From assembly GCA_019116345.1 (NCBI GenBank), contig DXBV01000032.1, forward strand, positions 1-46,766: a stretch of DNA of 46,766 bases. Reading direction: 5' to 3'. The DNA is from Candidatus Allofournierella merdipullorum. Its GTDB lineage: Bacteria > Bacillota > Clostridia > Oscillospirales > Ruminococcaceae. The stretch's first letter is position 1. Each line of letters begins with the position of its first letter. Both the position numbers and the translations under genes were made by a program. Shown piece after piece: positions 32,247 through 40,167 of this stretch. The notes under the pieces are model-generated. The model was not told the origin of the DNA, did no database searches, and was given only the letters and a program-made list of their open reading frames with translations.

Positions 32247-32945
32247 ATGAGACGAGTTCTGGTAGTGGAAGACGAGGACAGCATCCGCGAGCTGATCGCC
32301 CTCAACCTGCGCATGGCGGACTACGAGGTGCTGGAGGCGGAGAGCGCCGAAAAGGGCCTCGCGCTGCTGGGCAGCGAGGGCGGCTGCGACGCCGCGGTGC
32401 TGGATGTGATGCTGCCCGGCATGAACGGCTTTTCTCTGTGCGAGGCCATCCGCCGGGACGACGCCAACATCGGCATCATCATCCTCAGCGCCAAGAGCAT
32501 GGAGCAGGACAAGATCCGCGGCCTGTCCATCGGCGCCGACGACTACATGACCAAACCTTTCAGTGTTTCGGAGCTGCTGGCCCGCATCGACGCGCTGTGC
32601 CGCCGGGTGCAGCGCACCGGCCAGAACGCCGCCGAGGCCGACGACTCCCGGCTGGTGAGCGGTCAGTTCGTGCTGGACCAGAAGAGCCGTGTGCTCTACA
32701 AAAAGGGCGAGCCCATCGACCTGACCCAGGTGGAGTTCCAGATCATGGAGCTGTTCTTCCAGAACCCGGGGGCCGCCCTGGTGCGGGAGAAGATCCTGGA
32801 AGGCGTGTGGGGCGAAAACTATTACGGCGACGTGAAGATCGTGGACGTGAACATCCGCCGCCTGCGCATGAAGATCGAGGACGAGCCCTCCAGCCCCAAG
32901 CACATCCTCACCGTCTGGGGCTATGGATACCGCTGGAACGGCTGA
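32247..32945 (+). CDS. OmpR/PhoB-family response regulator
   Basis: A 232-residue regulator: receiver domain with acidic residues VEDED (7-11), phosphoacceptor Asp53 (VLDVMLP), a conserved Ser in ILSAKS and Lys in TKPF. A winged-helix domain (about 135-230) ends in VWGYGYRWNG. The KIVDVNIRRLRMKIE segment is the recognition helix region. The ATG at 32247 has AAAGGAGG 7 bases upstream. The kinase gene follows 31 bases later. I found no obvious direct repeats at the operon promoter. Confidence 0.93.
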   Translation: MRRVLVVEDEDSIRELIALNLRMADYEVLEAESAEKGLALLGSEGGCDAAVLDVMLPGMNGFSLCEAIRRDDANIGIIILSAKSMEQDKIRGLSIGADDYMTKPFSVSELLARIDALCRRVQRTGQNAAEADDSRLVSGQFVLDQKSRVLYKKGEPIDLTQVEFQIMELFFQNPGAALVREKILEGVWGENYYGDVKIVDVNIRRLRMKIEDEPSSPKHILTVWGYGYRWNG

Positions 32946-32976
32946 AGCCGGCAGCAAAGGGGAAAGGAGGCAGGCT

Positions 32977-34407
32977 GTGAGCAGTATCACCCGACGCTGG
33001 CTGCAGGGCAGCCTGCTGGTGACCCTGCTGCTGGTGGCGCTGGCGGAAGGGTTTTTCATCTATGCCATCTGGTCCGGTTATTACAACGGGGCGCGGCAGG
33101 CCATCCTCAGCCGCATCTCCAGCATCTCCGGCCAGCTGAACATCGTCACCGGCGCGAACCCGGCCCTCACCGCGTCCAGCCGCAGCCAGCTGCTGCACCG
33201 GGCGGTGGAGCAGTTCGACGAAAAGGATAAATTTGAGTTCATGCTGCTGGATTCCGCCGGCCAGCCGCTCATTACTTCTTCCGGCGCGGTCATCCGCTAC
33301 GATGCCCCGCCCGAGGACTTCACCCTCGCCCTCTCCGCCAGCAGCGGCCAGGGCGAGATGATCTACACCGACGAGAGCGGCCACCGGGTGATGGCCATCA
33401 CGGTGCTGGTGCCCTACGCCTGCGAGGACGCCGCCGCCATGCGCATGCTCACCAGCCTTTCTCTGGTGGACGAGGAGCTGACGCGGCAGGTGCTGCTGGC
33501 GCTGGGCGTGGGCGCGCTGATCATCGTGTTCACCGTCTGGAGCGGCCTGTTCTTTGTGGGCAGCATCGTTAAGCCGGTGCACCAGATCGAGGAGGCGGCC
33601 ACCGCCATCGCCCGGGGCGATCTGTCGGTGCGCCTGCCCGACACACCCTACGACGACGAGATCGGCCGGCTGTGCCAGCGCATCAACGAAATGGCGCAGG
33701 AACTGAGCAAGACCGAGCGGATGCAGAACGAGTTCATCAGCTCGGTGAGCCACGAACTGCGCACCCCCCTCACCAGCATCCGGGGCTGGGTGGAGACCAT
33801 TGCCGCCATCCGCGACCCCGAGGACGAAAACTACCGCAAGGGCCTGTCCATCATCGGCCAGGAGACCGACCGCCTGTACACCATGGTGGAGGAGCTGCTC
33901 AGCTTCTCCCGGCTGCAGAGCGGCGTCAAGCTGGAGTGCCAGCCGCTGGACCTGGTGGCGGAAGTCACCGACGCGGCCCTGTTCATGCAGCCCCGCATCG
34001 AAAAGGAAGGCCTGCGCCTTGTCTACGAGGAGCCGGAGCTGCCGCTGCCCATCTGGGCGGACCCCGCCCGGCTACGGCAGGTGTTCGTCAATGTGCTGGA
34101 CAACGCCGTCAAATACTCCTGCCGGGGCGGCGCCATCACCATCGACCTCTTGCAGGAGGGCGAAAACGCCTATGTCACCATCACCGACCAGGGCCGGGGC
34201 ATCCTGCCCGAGGACCTGGAAAACGTCAAGCTCAAGTTCTTCAAGGGCAAGGGCGCGGTGCGGGGCAGCGGCATCGGCCTGGCCGTGGTGGACGAGATCA
34301 TGACCGCCCTGGACGGCTCGGCGGACATCGACTCCCAGCCCGGCGTGGGCACCACCGTCACCCTGCGGCTGCCGCTCTACCGGCCCGGCCCGGCGGTGGA
34401 AACTTAA
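32977..34407 (+). CDS. Sensor histidine kinase with HAMP domain
   Basis: A 476-residue two-helix sensor. Membrane helices at 12-34 and 172-196 enclose an outside domain of about 135 residues. Then come HAMP (197-249), HisKA with His259 (SSVSHELRTPLTS), the N box (VFVNVLDNAVKY) and a G box (GSGIGLAVVDEI). The layout matches PhoR/WalK/ResE-type kinases, without a PAS domain. The start is GTG at 32977 with AAAGGAGG 6 bases upstream. An in-frame ATG at 32923 inside the regulator gene has no ribosome-binding site. It should phosphorylate the regulator encoded just upstream; the neighbouring lipoprotein and membrane protein may be linked to the signal or the output. Confidence 0.93.
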   Translation: MSSITRRWLQGSLLVTLLLVALAEGFFIYAIWSGYYNGARQAILSRISSISGQLNIVTGANPALTASSRSQLLHRAVEQFDEKDKFEFMLLDSAGQPLITSSGAVIRYDAPPEDFTLALSASSGQGEMIYTDESGHRVMAITVLVPYACEDAAAMRMLTSLSLVDEELTRQVLLALGVGALIIVFTVWSGLFFVGSIVKPVHQIEEAATAIARGDLSVRLPDTPYDDEIGRLCQRINEMAQELSKTERMQNEFISSVSHELRTPLTSIRGWVETIAAIRDPEDENYRKGLSIIGQETDRLYTMVEELLSFSRLQSGVKLECQPLDLVAEVTDAALFMQPRIEKEGLRLVYEEPELPLPIWADPARLRQVFVNVLDNAVKYSCRGGAITIDLLQEGENAYVTITDQGRGILPEDLENVKLKFFKGKGAVRGSGIGLAVVDEIMTALDGSADIDSQPGVGTTVTLRLPLYRPGPAVET

Positions 34408-34410
34408 CGG

Positions 34411-34446
34411 AAAGGAAGGGCGCCTGTCGCCCAAAACACACCTATG
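34411..34446 (+). promoter_or_regulatory. Ribosome-binding site separated from its start by a small hairpin
   Basis: AAAGGAAGG (34411-34419) is the only plausible site before the ATG at 34444 and is too far away in linear distance. GGGCG (34418-34422) can pair with CGCCC (34428-34432) and would bring the two to about 11 bases. No start codon is available in frame between them and the preceding stop. Confidence 0.4.
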
Positions 34447-36339
34447 CTGATGTTCCTTGCAATGCTGTGCCTGCTGGTGCTGGCGGCAGCGCTGCTCACA
34501 TACGCGGCGGGGCTGCACTTTGCCCAGTCGCTGCCCCTTGTCCTCACGTTGGGCGCGCTGGCGGCCTATCTGTTCACCGCCGCGGGCGAAAAGGAGTGGC
34601 TGGCGGCGGCGCTGCCCGTGGTGCTGGCGGTGCTGGCCGTGCTGGCCTGGCGGCGGAGGAAGGAACCAAAGTCCCCGGCCTTCGGGCCTGCCTTTTTCGC
34701 TTTTCTGCTGGCCATGGCGGTCGTGGTGGCTTTCACCGGCCATCTGCAGCTGACCATCTTTGACGACCTCTCCCACTGGGGCCTGTTCACCCGTCAGATC
34801 TGCGCCATCGACCAGTTCCCGAACGCCGCCCGGAGCGCCTCAGAGTTCGGCGATTACCCGCCCGCCATTCAAATGCTGGCGGCGCTGCTGCATCTGGGCA
34901 GCCGGCGTGCCACCGTGCAGACCATGTTCATCTCCCAGCTGCTGTGGTACGTCGGCCTGACGCTGCCGCTGCTGGCGGACTTCGGCTGGCCGAAGCGCCG
35001 CTGGGCCGGCCTGCTGCAGGTGGGCGGCATGACCGGCTTCCTGCTGGTGTTCCCCGCGTTTTTCACCAAGTACCATCAGATGAGCCTGGTGGTGGAGCCG
35101 GTGATGGCCCTGCTGCTGGGTTGGGCGCTGCTCACCGCCTGGCGCAGCCCCCGCCCCGGCTTCTGGGAGATGGCGGCGGTCAGCGGCGCGCTGTCGGTGC
35201 TGGTGATCTCCAAGAGCACCGGCCCCCTCTACGCCCTCACGGGCATGGCGGCGGTGCTCATTCTGTGGCGGGAGCCGCTGGCGGAGACCATTCGCCGGGG
35301 CGGGGTGTGGGCCCGGCTCACGGCGCTGGGCGCAGCGCTGGCCGTGCCCGCCTTCTGGGCCAGCTGGGAGGTGCTCAGCCGCCTGAAAGGCACCAGTTCC
35401 TACTTCACCGAAGACCTGCAGAACGGCGCCTTGAGCGCCGAAAATCTGCGGGCGTTCCTCACCGGCCAGGGCGAGGCGCGGGCGGTGAGCGCCCACTTCC
35501 TCAGCTTCTTCTGCCTCGAGCCGCTCAACCGGGCCACGGGGATTTCCGCTTTGGGCTGTATCGTGCTGTTCTGGGCGCTGGTGTGGCTGCTGGGCCGCCT
35601 TGTGCCCGCGCGGGCCCGGGCGCTGCGCATTGCCGGCGCTGTGCTGACCGGGGTGCTTCTGGTCTATGCGGTGGGGCTGTGCTTCTCCTACCTCTACCTC
35701 TTTGACGCGGACGAGGCGAAGCAGCTGGCGGCGTACCATCGCTACATCGGCCCGCTGCCCATCGCCATGGTCTATCTGACGCTGGGGGCGCTGGCGCCCT
35801 TTGCCGGGCGGCTGCACACGCCCAAACGCAGGGCCGCGGCCCTTGCCTGTGCCGCGGCGGCGTTCGCTGTGGGGGTCAACTGGACGGCCGCCACCGAACT
35901 TGTGCCGGGATGGTTCCTGGAACATCGCCAGCTGGACCCCCAGGAGGCGAACTGGGCCCGGGAGCAGACCGAGCTGCAGCCGGTGTTCGATTCCTTCCCC
36001 GAAGAACTCCGCAGCGCTGACGCGGCCACGCTGGTGGTCACCGACGGCCCCCGCTGGGACCACGACTGCCGCCTTTACAAATTTGATCTGACGCCGGGGC
36101 AGACCTTCGCGCTCAACCCTGTGGAGCATGGCGACGCCATGGCGGAAGTCTACGCTCAGTGGGCGGCGGATGTGCGCCCGCTCCGGTATGTGTACTGCGC
36201 GTGGGACGGCGAGGCCGTGGCCGCGCAGGCGCAGCTGACCGACGCCGACGGCACGCCGCTGCGGGCCAACTGCCTGTATCGGCTGCATGCGGACGGCAGC
36301 CTTGTTTTGGAGAAGGAACTGGCCGCGCCGGCCCGCTGA
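34444..36339 (+). CDS. Polytopic membrane protein, probable GT-C glycosyltransferase
   Basis: A 631-residue protein with about twelve hydrophobic helices up to residue 480, then a soluble C-terminal domain of about 150 residues on the outside. The loop after the third helix has Asp107-Asp108 in FDDLSHWG, the kind of acidic pair that GT-C enzymes use. That suggests transfer of a lipid-linked sugar to a surface acceptor. The family is not named by me. The start ATG at 34444 is the first possible in frame and has a hairpin-separated ribosome-binding site. It follows the histidine kinase by 36 bases and may be an output of that system. A second GT-C-like protein is at 13176-14888. Confidence 0.65.
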   Translation: MLMFLAMLCLLVLAAALLTYAAGLHFAQSLPLVLTLGALAAYLFTAAGEKEWLAAALPVVLAVLAVLAWRRRKEPKSPAFGPAFFAFLLAMAVVVAFTGHLQLTIFDDLSHWGLFTRQICAIDQFPNAARSASEFGDYPPAIQMLAALLHLGSRRATVQTMFISQLLWYVGLTLPLLADFGWPKRRWAGLLQVGGMTGFLLVFPAFFTKYHQMSLVVEPVMALLLGWALLTAWRSPRPGFWEMAAVSGALSVLVISKSTGPLYALTGMAAVLILWREPLAETIRRGGVWARLTALGAALAVPAFWASWEVLSRLKGTSSYFTEDLQNGALSAENLRAFLTGQGEARAVSAHFLSFFCLEPLNRATGISALGCIVLFWALVWLLGRLVPARARALRIAGAVLTGVLLVYAVGLCFSYLYLFDADEAKQLAAYHRYIGPLPIAMVYLTLGALAPFAGRLHTPKRRAAALACAAAAFAVGVNWTAATELVPGWFLEHRQLDPQEANWAREQTELQPVFDSFPEELRSADAATLVVTDGPRWDHDCRLYKFDLTPGQTFALNPVEHGDAMAEVYAQWAADVRPLRYVYCAWDGEAVAAQAQLTDADGTPLRANCLYRLHADGSLVLEKELAAPAR

Positions 36340-36390
36340 CCGGCAGATACCAAACAACAGCCCGGGCCGCCGGGCGAACGAAGGAGAACT

Positions 36391-37323
36391 ATGGAAAAAC
36401 CAAAGGAATGTTTCAAGACCAGCGTGGGCGGGCAGGCCCTGATGGAGGGCATCATGATGCGCGGCCCGGAGAAGATCTGCGTGGCGGTGCGCAAGCCCGA
36501 CGGCACGCTGGACATGACCTATGAAAACGTGAAACACCATCGCTGGCAGAAGATCCCCCTGGTGCGGGGCGCGGCGGCGATGATCGAGAACTTGGTGCTG
36601 GGCTACCGTTATCTGATGCACTCCGCCGAGGTCAGCATGCCGGACGAGGCCGCGGAGGAGCCCGGACGCTTTGAAAAGTGGCTCAATGAACACACCGGCC
36701 CTGCCTTCCAGAATCTTTTCATGGCGCTGGCGGCGGTGTGCGGCGGCCTTTTGGCCATCGTGCTGTTCATGGTGCTGCCCACCGCCATCGTGGGCGTTCT
36801 GGACCGCTTTGTGCCCCTGGGCTGGGGCAAGGTGGTGTTGGAAGGCCTGCTCAAAATTGCCCTGTTCGTGGGCTATCTGTTCCTCTGCACCCGCATGAAA
36901 GAAATTCACCGGGTGTTCGAGTACCACGGCGCCGAGCACAAGACCATCGCCTGCTACGAGGCAGGGGAGGAGCTCACCGTGGAGAACGTGCGCCGCCACC
37001 GGCGGTTCCATCCCCGGTGCGGCACCAGCTTTATGATCCTGGTGCTCATCGTCAGCATCCTGCTGTTCAGCGTGCTGCCCTGGAGCAGCACCGGCCTGCG
37101 GGTGGTGCTGAAACTCCTGCTTCTGCCGGTGGTGATGGGCGTCAGCTACGAGCTCATCAAGTTGGCCGGCCGCTACGATAACCTGTTCACCCGCATCATC
37201 AGCGCGCCGGGCCTGTGGCTCCAGCGGCTGACTACCTTCGAGCCGGACGACTCCATGATCGAGGTGGCCATCGCCGCCGTGACCCCCGTTCTGCCCGACC
37301 ACCCCGACGAGGCCAAATGGTGA
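36391..37323 (+). CDS. yqhQ: DUF1385 membrane protein (YqhQ family)
   Basis: A 310-residue protein with the family marker SVGGQALMEGIMMRGP (11-26), a loop with FEYHGAEHKTIACYE (about 172-186) and RRFHPRCGTSF (about 204-214), and several membrane helices (about 108-133, 146-168, 217-240, 244-265). The His and Cys residues in the loops are conserved in the family and may bind metal. The function is unknown. The gene is often next to prmC and prfA in Firmicutes, as here. The ATG at 36391 has GAAGGAG. Its stop overlaps the prmC start by 7 bases. Confidence 0.9.
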   Translation: MEKPKECFKTSVGGQALMEGIMMRGPEKICVAVRKPDGTLDMTYENVKHHRWQKIPLVRGAAAMIENLVLGYRYLMHSAEVSMPDEAAEEPGRFEKWLNEHTGPAFQNLFMALAAVCGGLLAIVLFMVLPTAIVGVLDRFVPLGWGKVVLEGLLKIALFVGYLFLCTRMKEIHRVFEYHGAEHKTIACYEAGEELTVENVRRHRRFHPRCGTSFMILVLIVSILLFSVLPWSSTGLRVVLKLLLLPVVMGVSYELIKLAGRYDNLFTRIISAPGLWLQRLTTFEPDDSMIEVAIAAVTPVLPDHPDEAKW

Positions 37324-38186
37324 GGGCGCGGCAGGCCTTTGACGAGGCCCGTAAGCGGCTGGAAGCCGCGGGCGTGGAGGACGCGGCCTTCGACGCCGCT
37401 GCGCTGGTAGCGACCCAGGCCGGGGAAGGCTGGCGCTGGCAGGACCCGGAGCTGGACGAAACCGCCCTGGCCCGGCTGGAGGCGCTCACCGCCCGCCGCG
37501 CGGCGCGGGAGCCTTTGCAGTACATTCTGGGCCGCTGGCCCTTCCTGGATTTTGAGCTGCAGGTGGGGCCGGGGGTGCTCTGCCCCCGGGCGGACACCGA
37601 ACTGCTGGCGGAGGAAGGGGCAAAACGGCTGGCGGGCAAAAGCAGCCCGGCGGTGCTGGACCTCTGCGCCGGCAGCGGCTGTGTGGGCCTGGGCGTCAAG
37701 CGCCTGTGCCCCGCTGCCCGGGTCACCTGCCTGGAAAAAAGCCCCGAGGCCTTCCAATATCTGGAGCGCAACGCCGCGTCGGCCCTGCCGGGCTTTGACG
37801 CGGCCCGCCCCGCCGTGACCTGTGTGCGGGGGGACGTGTTCGAATACCAGCGGCAGCTGGCCCCCGAAAGCCTCGACCTCATCCTCTCCAATCCCCCTTA
37901 CGTCACCGACGGGGAGATGGAGCAGCTGGCGCCGGAAGTACGCCGGGAGCCGGCCATGGCCCTGCGGGCGGACCATGAAGGCCTGGCCTTTTATGAGCAC
38001 ATCGCCCCGGCTTACCTGCCGGCCCTTCGCCCCGGCGGCTGGCTGGCGGTGGAGATCGGCTGGCAGCAGGGGGCGGCCGTGCAGGCCATTTTCCGGGCGG
38101 CGGGCTACGAAACCGTGACCTGCATCCCCGATCTGGAGGGCCGCGACCGGGTGGTGGCGGGCCAAAAGCCGGAAAAGGGGATATAA
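37317..38186 (+). CDS. prmC: Release factor glutamine methyltransferase
   Basis: PrmC methylates the glutamine of the GGQ motif in release factors RF1 and RF2 with S-adenosylmethionine. The 289-residue protein has an N-terminal helical domain (1-75) with REPLQYILG (64-72), the SAM loop DLCAGSGCVGL (115-125) and the catalytic NPPY (192-195). The start ATG at 37317 lies inside the end of yqhQ; the frame is open further upstream, but only as the shadow of yqhQ. No prfA follows; the next transcript is recA. Confidence 0.93.
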   Translation: MVRARQAFDEARKRLEAAGVEDAAFDAAALVATQAGEGWRWQDPELDETALARLEALTARRAAREPLQYILGRWPFLDFELQVGPGVLCPRADTELLAEEGAKRLAGKSSPAVLDLCAGSGCVGLGVKRLCPAARVTCLEKSPEAFQYLERNAASALPGFDAARPAVTCVRGDVFEYQRQLAPESLDLILSNPPYVTDGEMEQLAPEVRREPAMALRADHEGLAFYEHIAPAYLPALRPGGWLAVEIGWQQGAAVQAIFRAAGYETVTCIPDLEGRDRVVAGQKPEKGI

Positions 38187-38206
38187 AAAGGACGACAACT
38201 CGACAT

Positions 38207-38227
38207 TTTACAACTAATGGTTGTAAA
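38207..38227. promoter_or_regulatory. Dyad over the recA -35 region
   Basis: Two perfect 8-base arms, TTTACAAC (38207-38214) and GTTGTAAA (38220-38227), flank a 5-base centre. The right arm contains the -35. It is placed like a repressor operator but does not match the usual Firmicute LexA box (GAAC-N4-GTTC). Confidence 0.55.
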
Positions 38228-38249
38228 CGCCGGGGCCATCGTGTATAAT
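38221..38249 (+). promoter_or_regulatory. recA promoter
   Basis: TTGTAA (38221-38226) and consensus TATAAT (38244-38249) are 17 bases apart. Transcription would start near 38256, 60 bases before the recA ATG. Confidence 0.75.
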
Positions 38250-38315
38250 AAGCTCAGATGAAAGAATGAAGCGCCGCCGCTTTTGGCCGGCGCAAGACAA
38301 GGAGTTTTGAAGGAT

Positions 38316-39467
38316 ATGGCAGAGAAGAAGGCGGCAATGGCCTCCCCGGAGAAAAAGAGCGCGTCCAGCAAGAAGGACGCGCTGGAAACGGCGCTGGCCC
38401 AGATCGAAAAGCAGTTCGGCAAGGGCGCGGTGATGAAGCTGGGCGCCAACGTGGCCATGAAGGTGGACGCCATCAGCACCGGCAGCATCTCGCTGGACAT
38501 CGCCCTGGGCGTGGGCGGCGTGCCCCGCGGGCGCGTGGTGGAGGTCTACGGCCCCGAGTCCAGCGGCAAGACCACCCTGGCCCTGCACGTTCTGGCCGAG
38601 GCCCAGAAGCAGGGCGGCGAAGTGGCCTTCATCGACGTGGAGCACGCCCTTGACCCGGTCTATGCCCAGGCCCTGGGCGTGGACATCGACAGCCTTCTGG
38701 TCAGCCAGCCGGACACCGGCGAGCAGGCGCTGGAAATTTGCGAAGCCCTGGTGCGCAGCGGCGCCATCGACGCCATCGTCATCGACTCGGTGGCCGCCAT
38801 GGTGCCCCGGGCGGAGATCGAGGGCGAGATGGGCGACTCCCACGTAGGCCTGCAGGCCCGCCTGATGAGCCAGGCCCTGCGCAAACTCACCGGCGTCATC
38901 GGCAAGACCAACACCGTTGCCATCTTCATCAACCAGCTGCGTGAGAAGGTGGGCGTGGTCTACGGCAACCCCGAAGTCACTGCCGGCGGCCGCGCGCTGA
39001 AATACTACTCCAGCGTGCGCATCGACGTGCGCCGCATCGAGGGTCTGAAGGATTCCTCCGGCCAGTTCATCGGCAACCGCACCCGCGCCAAGGTGGTCAA
39101 GAACAAGGTGGCGCCTCCCTTCCGTGAGGCCGAGTTCGACATCATGTTCGGCGAGGGGATCAGCAAGGTGGGCGAGGTGCTGGACCTGGGCGCCAAGCTG
39201 GGCGTTGTGCAGAAGAGCGGCGCCTGGTTCAACTACGGCGAGACCCGCCTCGGGCAGGGCCGCGACAACGCCAAGACCTTCCTGAAAGAGAACCCCGCCA
39301 TCATGGCGGAGATCGAGGCGCTGGTGCGCGCCAACGCCGACAAGCTGCTGGCCGCCGGCAAAAAGCCGGTGAAGGGCGGCATCACCCCGGTGGCGGCCCC
39401 CGCGGCCCCCGCCGCTGCGCCTGTCAAGGGCGGCGAAGAGGACCTGGACATCATGGTGGAGGACTGA
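38316..39467 (+). CDS. recA: Recombinase RecA
   Basis: RecA forms filaments on single-stranded DNA, pairs homologous strands and triggers LexA self-cleavage. The 383-residue protein has Walker A GPESSGKT (79-86), Walker [12 protein letters not shown], the DNA loops L1 ([12 protein letters not shown]) and L2 ([10 protein letters not shown]...[12 protein letters not shown]), and an Ala/Pro plus acidic C-terminal tail. The Lys/Ser-rich N-terminal 20 residues are a little longer than in Bacillus. The ATG at 38316 was chosen as the start, with AAGGAG/GAAGG upstream. recX follows 9 bases later. Confidence 0.98.
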   Translation: MAEKKAAMASPEKKSASSKKDALETALAQIEKQFGKGAVMKLGANVAMKVDAISTGSISLDIALGVGGVPRGRVVEVYGPESSGKTTLALHVLAEAQKQGGEVAFIDVEHALDPVYAQALGVDIDSLLVSQPDTGEQALEICEALVRSGAIDAIVIDSVAAMVPRAEIEGEMGDSHVGLQARLMSQALRKLTGVIGKTNTVAIFINQLREKVGVVYGNPEVTAGGRALKYYSSVRIDVRRIEGLKDSSGQFIGNRTRAKVVKNKVAPPFREAEFDIMFGEGISKVGEVLDLGAKLGVVQKSGAWFNYGETRLGQGRDNAKTFLKENPAIMAEIEALVRANADKLLAAGKKPVKGGITPVAAPAAPAAAPVKGGEEDLDIMVED

Positions 39468-39476
39468 TCCCGCGCC

Positions 39477-40136
39477 ATGGAGATCACCCGCATCAGCCGC
39501 ACCAAAAAGGGGCGCTTCGCCCTGTTCTGCGGCGAGGAATTCCTCTTCAGCGTGGACGATGAGACCTTCTTCAGCGAGCACCTGGCCGAGGGCGTGAGCC
39601 TGGACGGCCCCCGTCTGGAGGAGCTGCGCCGCAAAAGCGACGCCCACCGCGCCAAAGACAAGGCCCTGGGCTATCTTGCCGCCCGGGAACACGCCTCGGG
39701 CGAATTGTTCCAGAAGCTCTGCCGGGATTTCGACGAGCACACCGCCGCCGCGGCGGTGGCCAAAATGGACGAGCTGGACCTGCTGGACGACGGGGCTTTT
39801 GCCCGCCGGGCCGCGGTCTGGCTGCTGGGCAAAAACAAGTCCCGCAGCGAGATCCTGCGCTGGATGGCCCAGCGGGGCCTGGACCGGGAACTGGCCCGGC
39901 AAACCCTGGAAGAAGTTTTTGAAGAGCGTCAGGCGGACGCGCCGGAGGGCCTCGGGCCGGACGGCGCGGCCGCCCTTCGCCTTGTGGAAAAGCAGTACGC
40001 CGCAAAACTGGCGGCGGGCAAAAAACAGAACGTGCTGGCGGCTCTGGCCCGCCGGGGCTTTTCGTCCGGCGACGCCCGCCGGGCGGTGGAGTTCTGGCTG
40101 GAAGAACACCCCGCCGAAGGGGACGAAGAACTGTGA
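39477..40136 (+). CDS. recX: Regulatory protein RecX
   Basis: RecX binds RecA filaments and limits their growth. This 219-residue protein shows the family pattern of helical repeats: ALGYLAAREHASGELFQKL (about 64-82), DDGAFARRAAVWLLGKN (about 103-119) and a C-terminal LARRGFSSGDARRAVEFW segment. It lies 9 bases after recA on the same transcript, the usual position. The nearest ribosome-binding site is GGAGG at the end of recA, 14 bases before the ATG at 39477, so translation is probably coupled. Confidence 0.92.
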   Translation: MEITRISRTKKGRFALFCGEEFLFSVDDETFFSEHLAEGVSLDGPRLEELRRKSDAHRAKDKALGYLAAREHASGELFQKLCRDFDEHTAAAAVAKMDELDLLDDGAFARRAAVWLLGKNKSRSEILRWMAQRGLDRELARQTLEEVFEERQADAPEGLGPDGAAALRLVEKQYAAKLAAGKKQNVLAALARRGFSSGDARRAVEFWLEEHPAEGDEEL

Positions 40137-40167
40137 AACCGGCACGGCAAGCAAAAGGAGAACGCAT

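Noticed and set aside
30600-33059. Minus-strand frame of over 800 codons across the lipoprotein and regulator genes
   Set aside because: It crosses three separately supported plus-strand genes and a plus-strand promoter; it is a composition artefact.
34840-37302. Minus-strand frame of about 820 codons under the GT-C-like and yqhQ genes
   Set aside because: It is antisense to a membrane protein and a DUF1385 protein with clear motifs.
38187-38315. Canonical LexA box (GAAC-N4-GTTC) at recA
   Set aside because: No such sequence is present; only the different dyad at 38207-38227 is seen.
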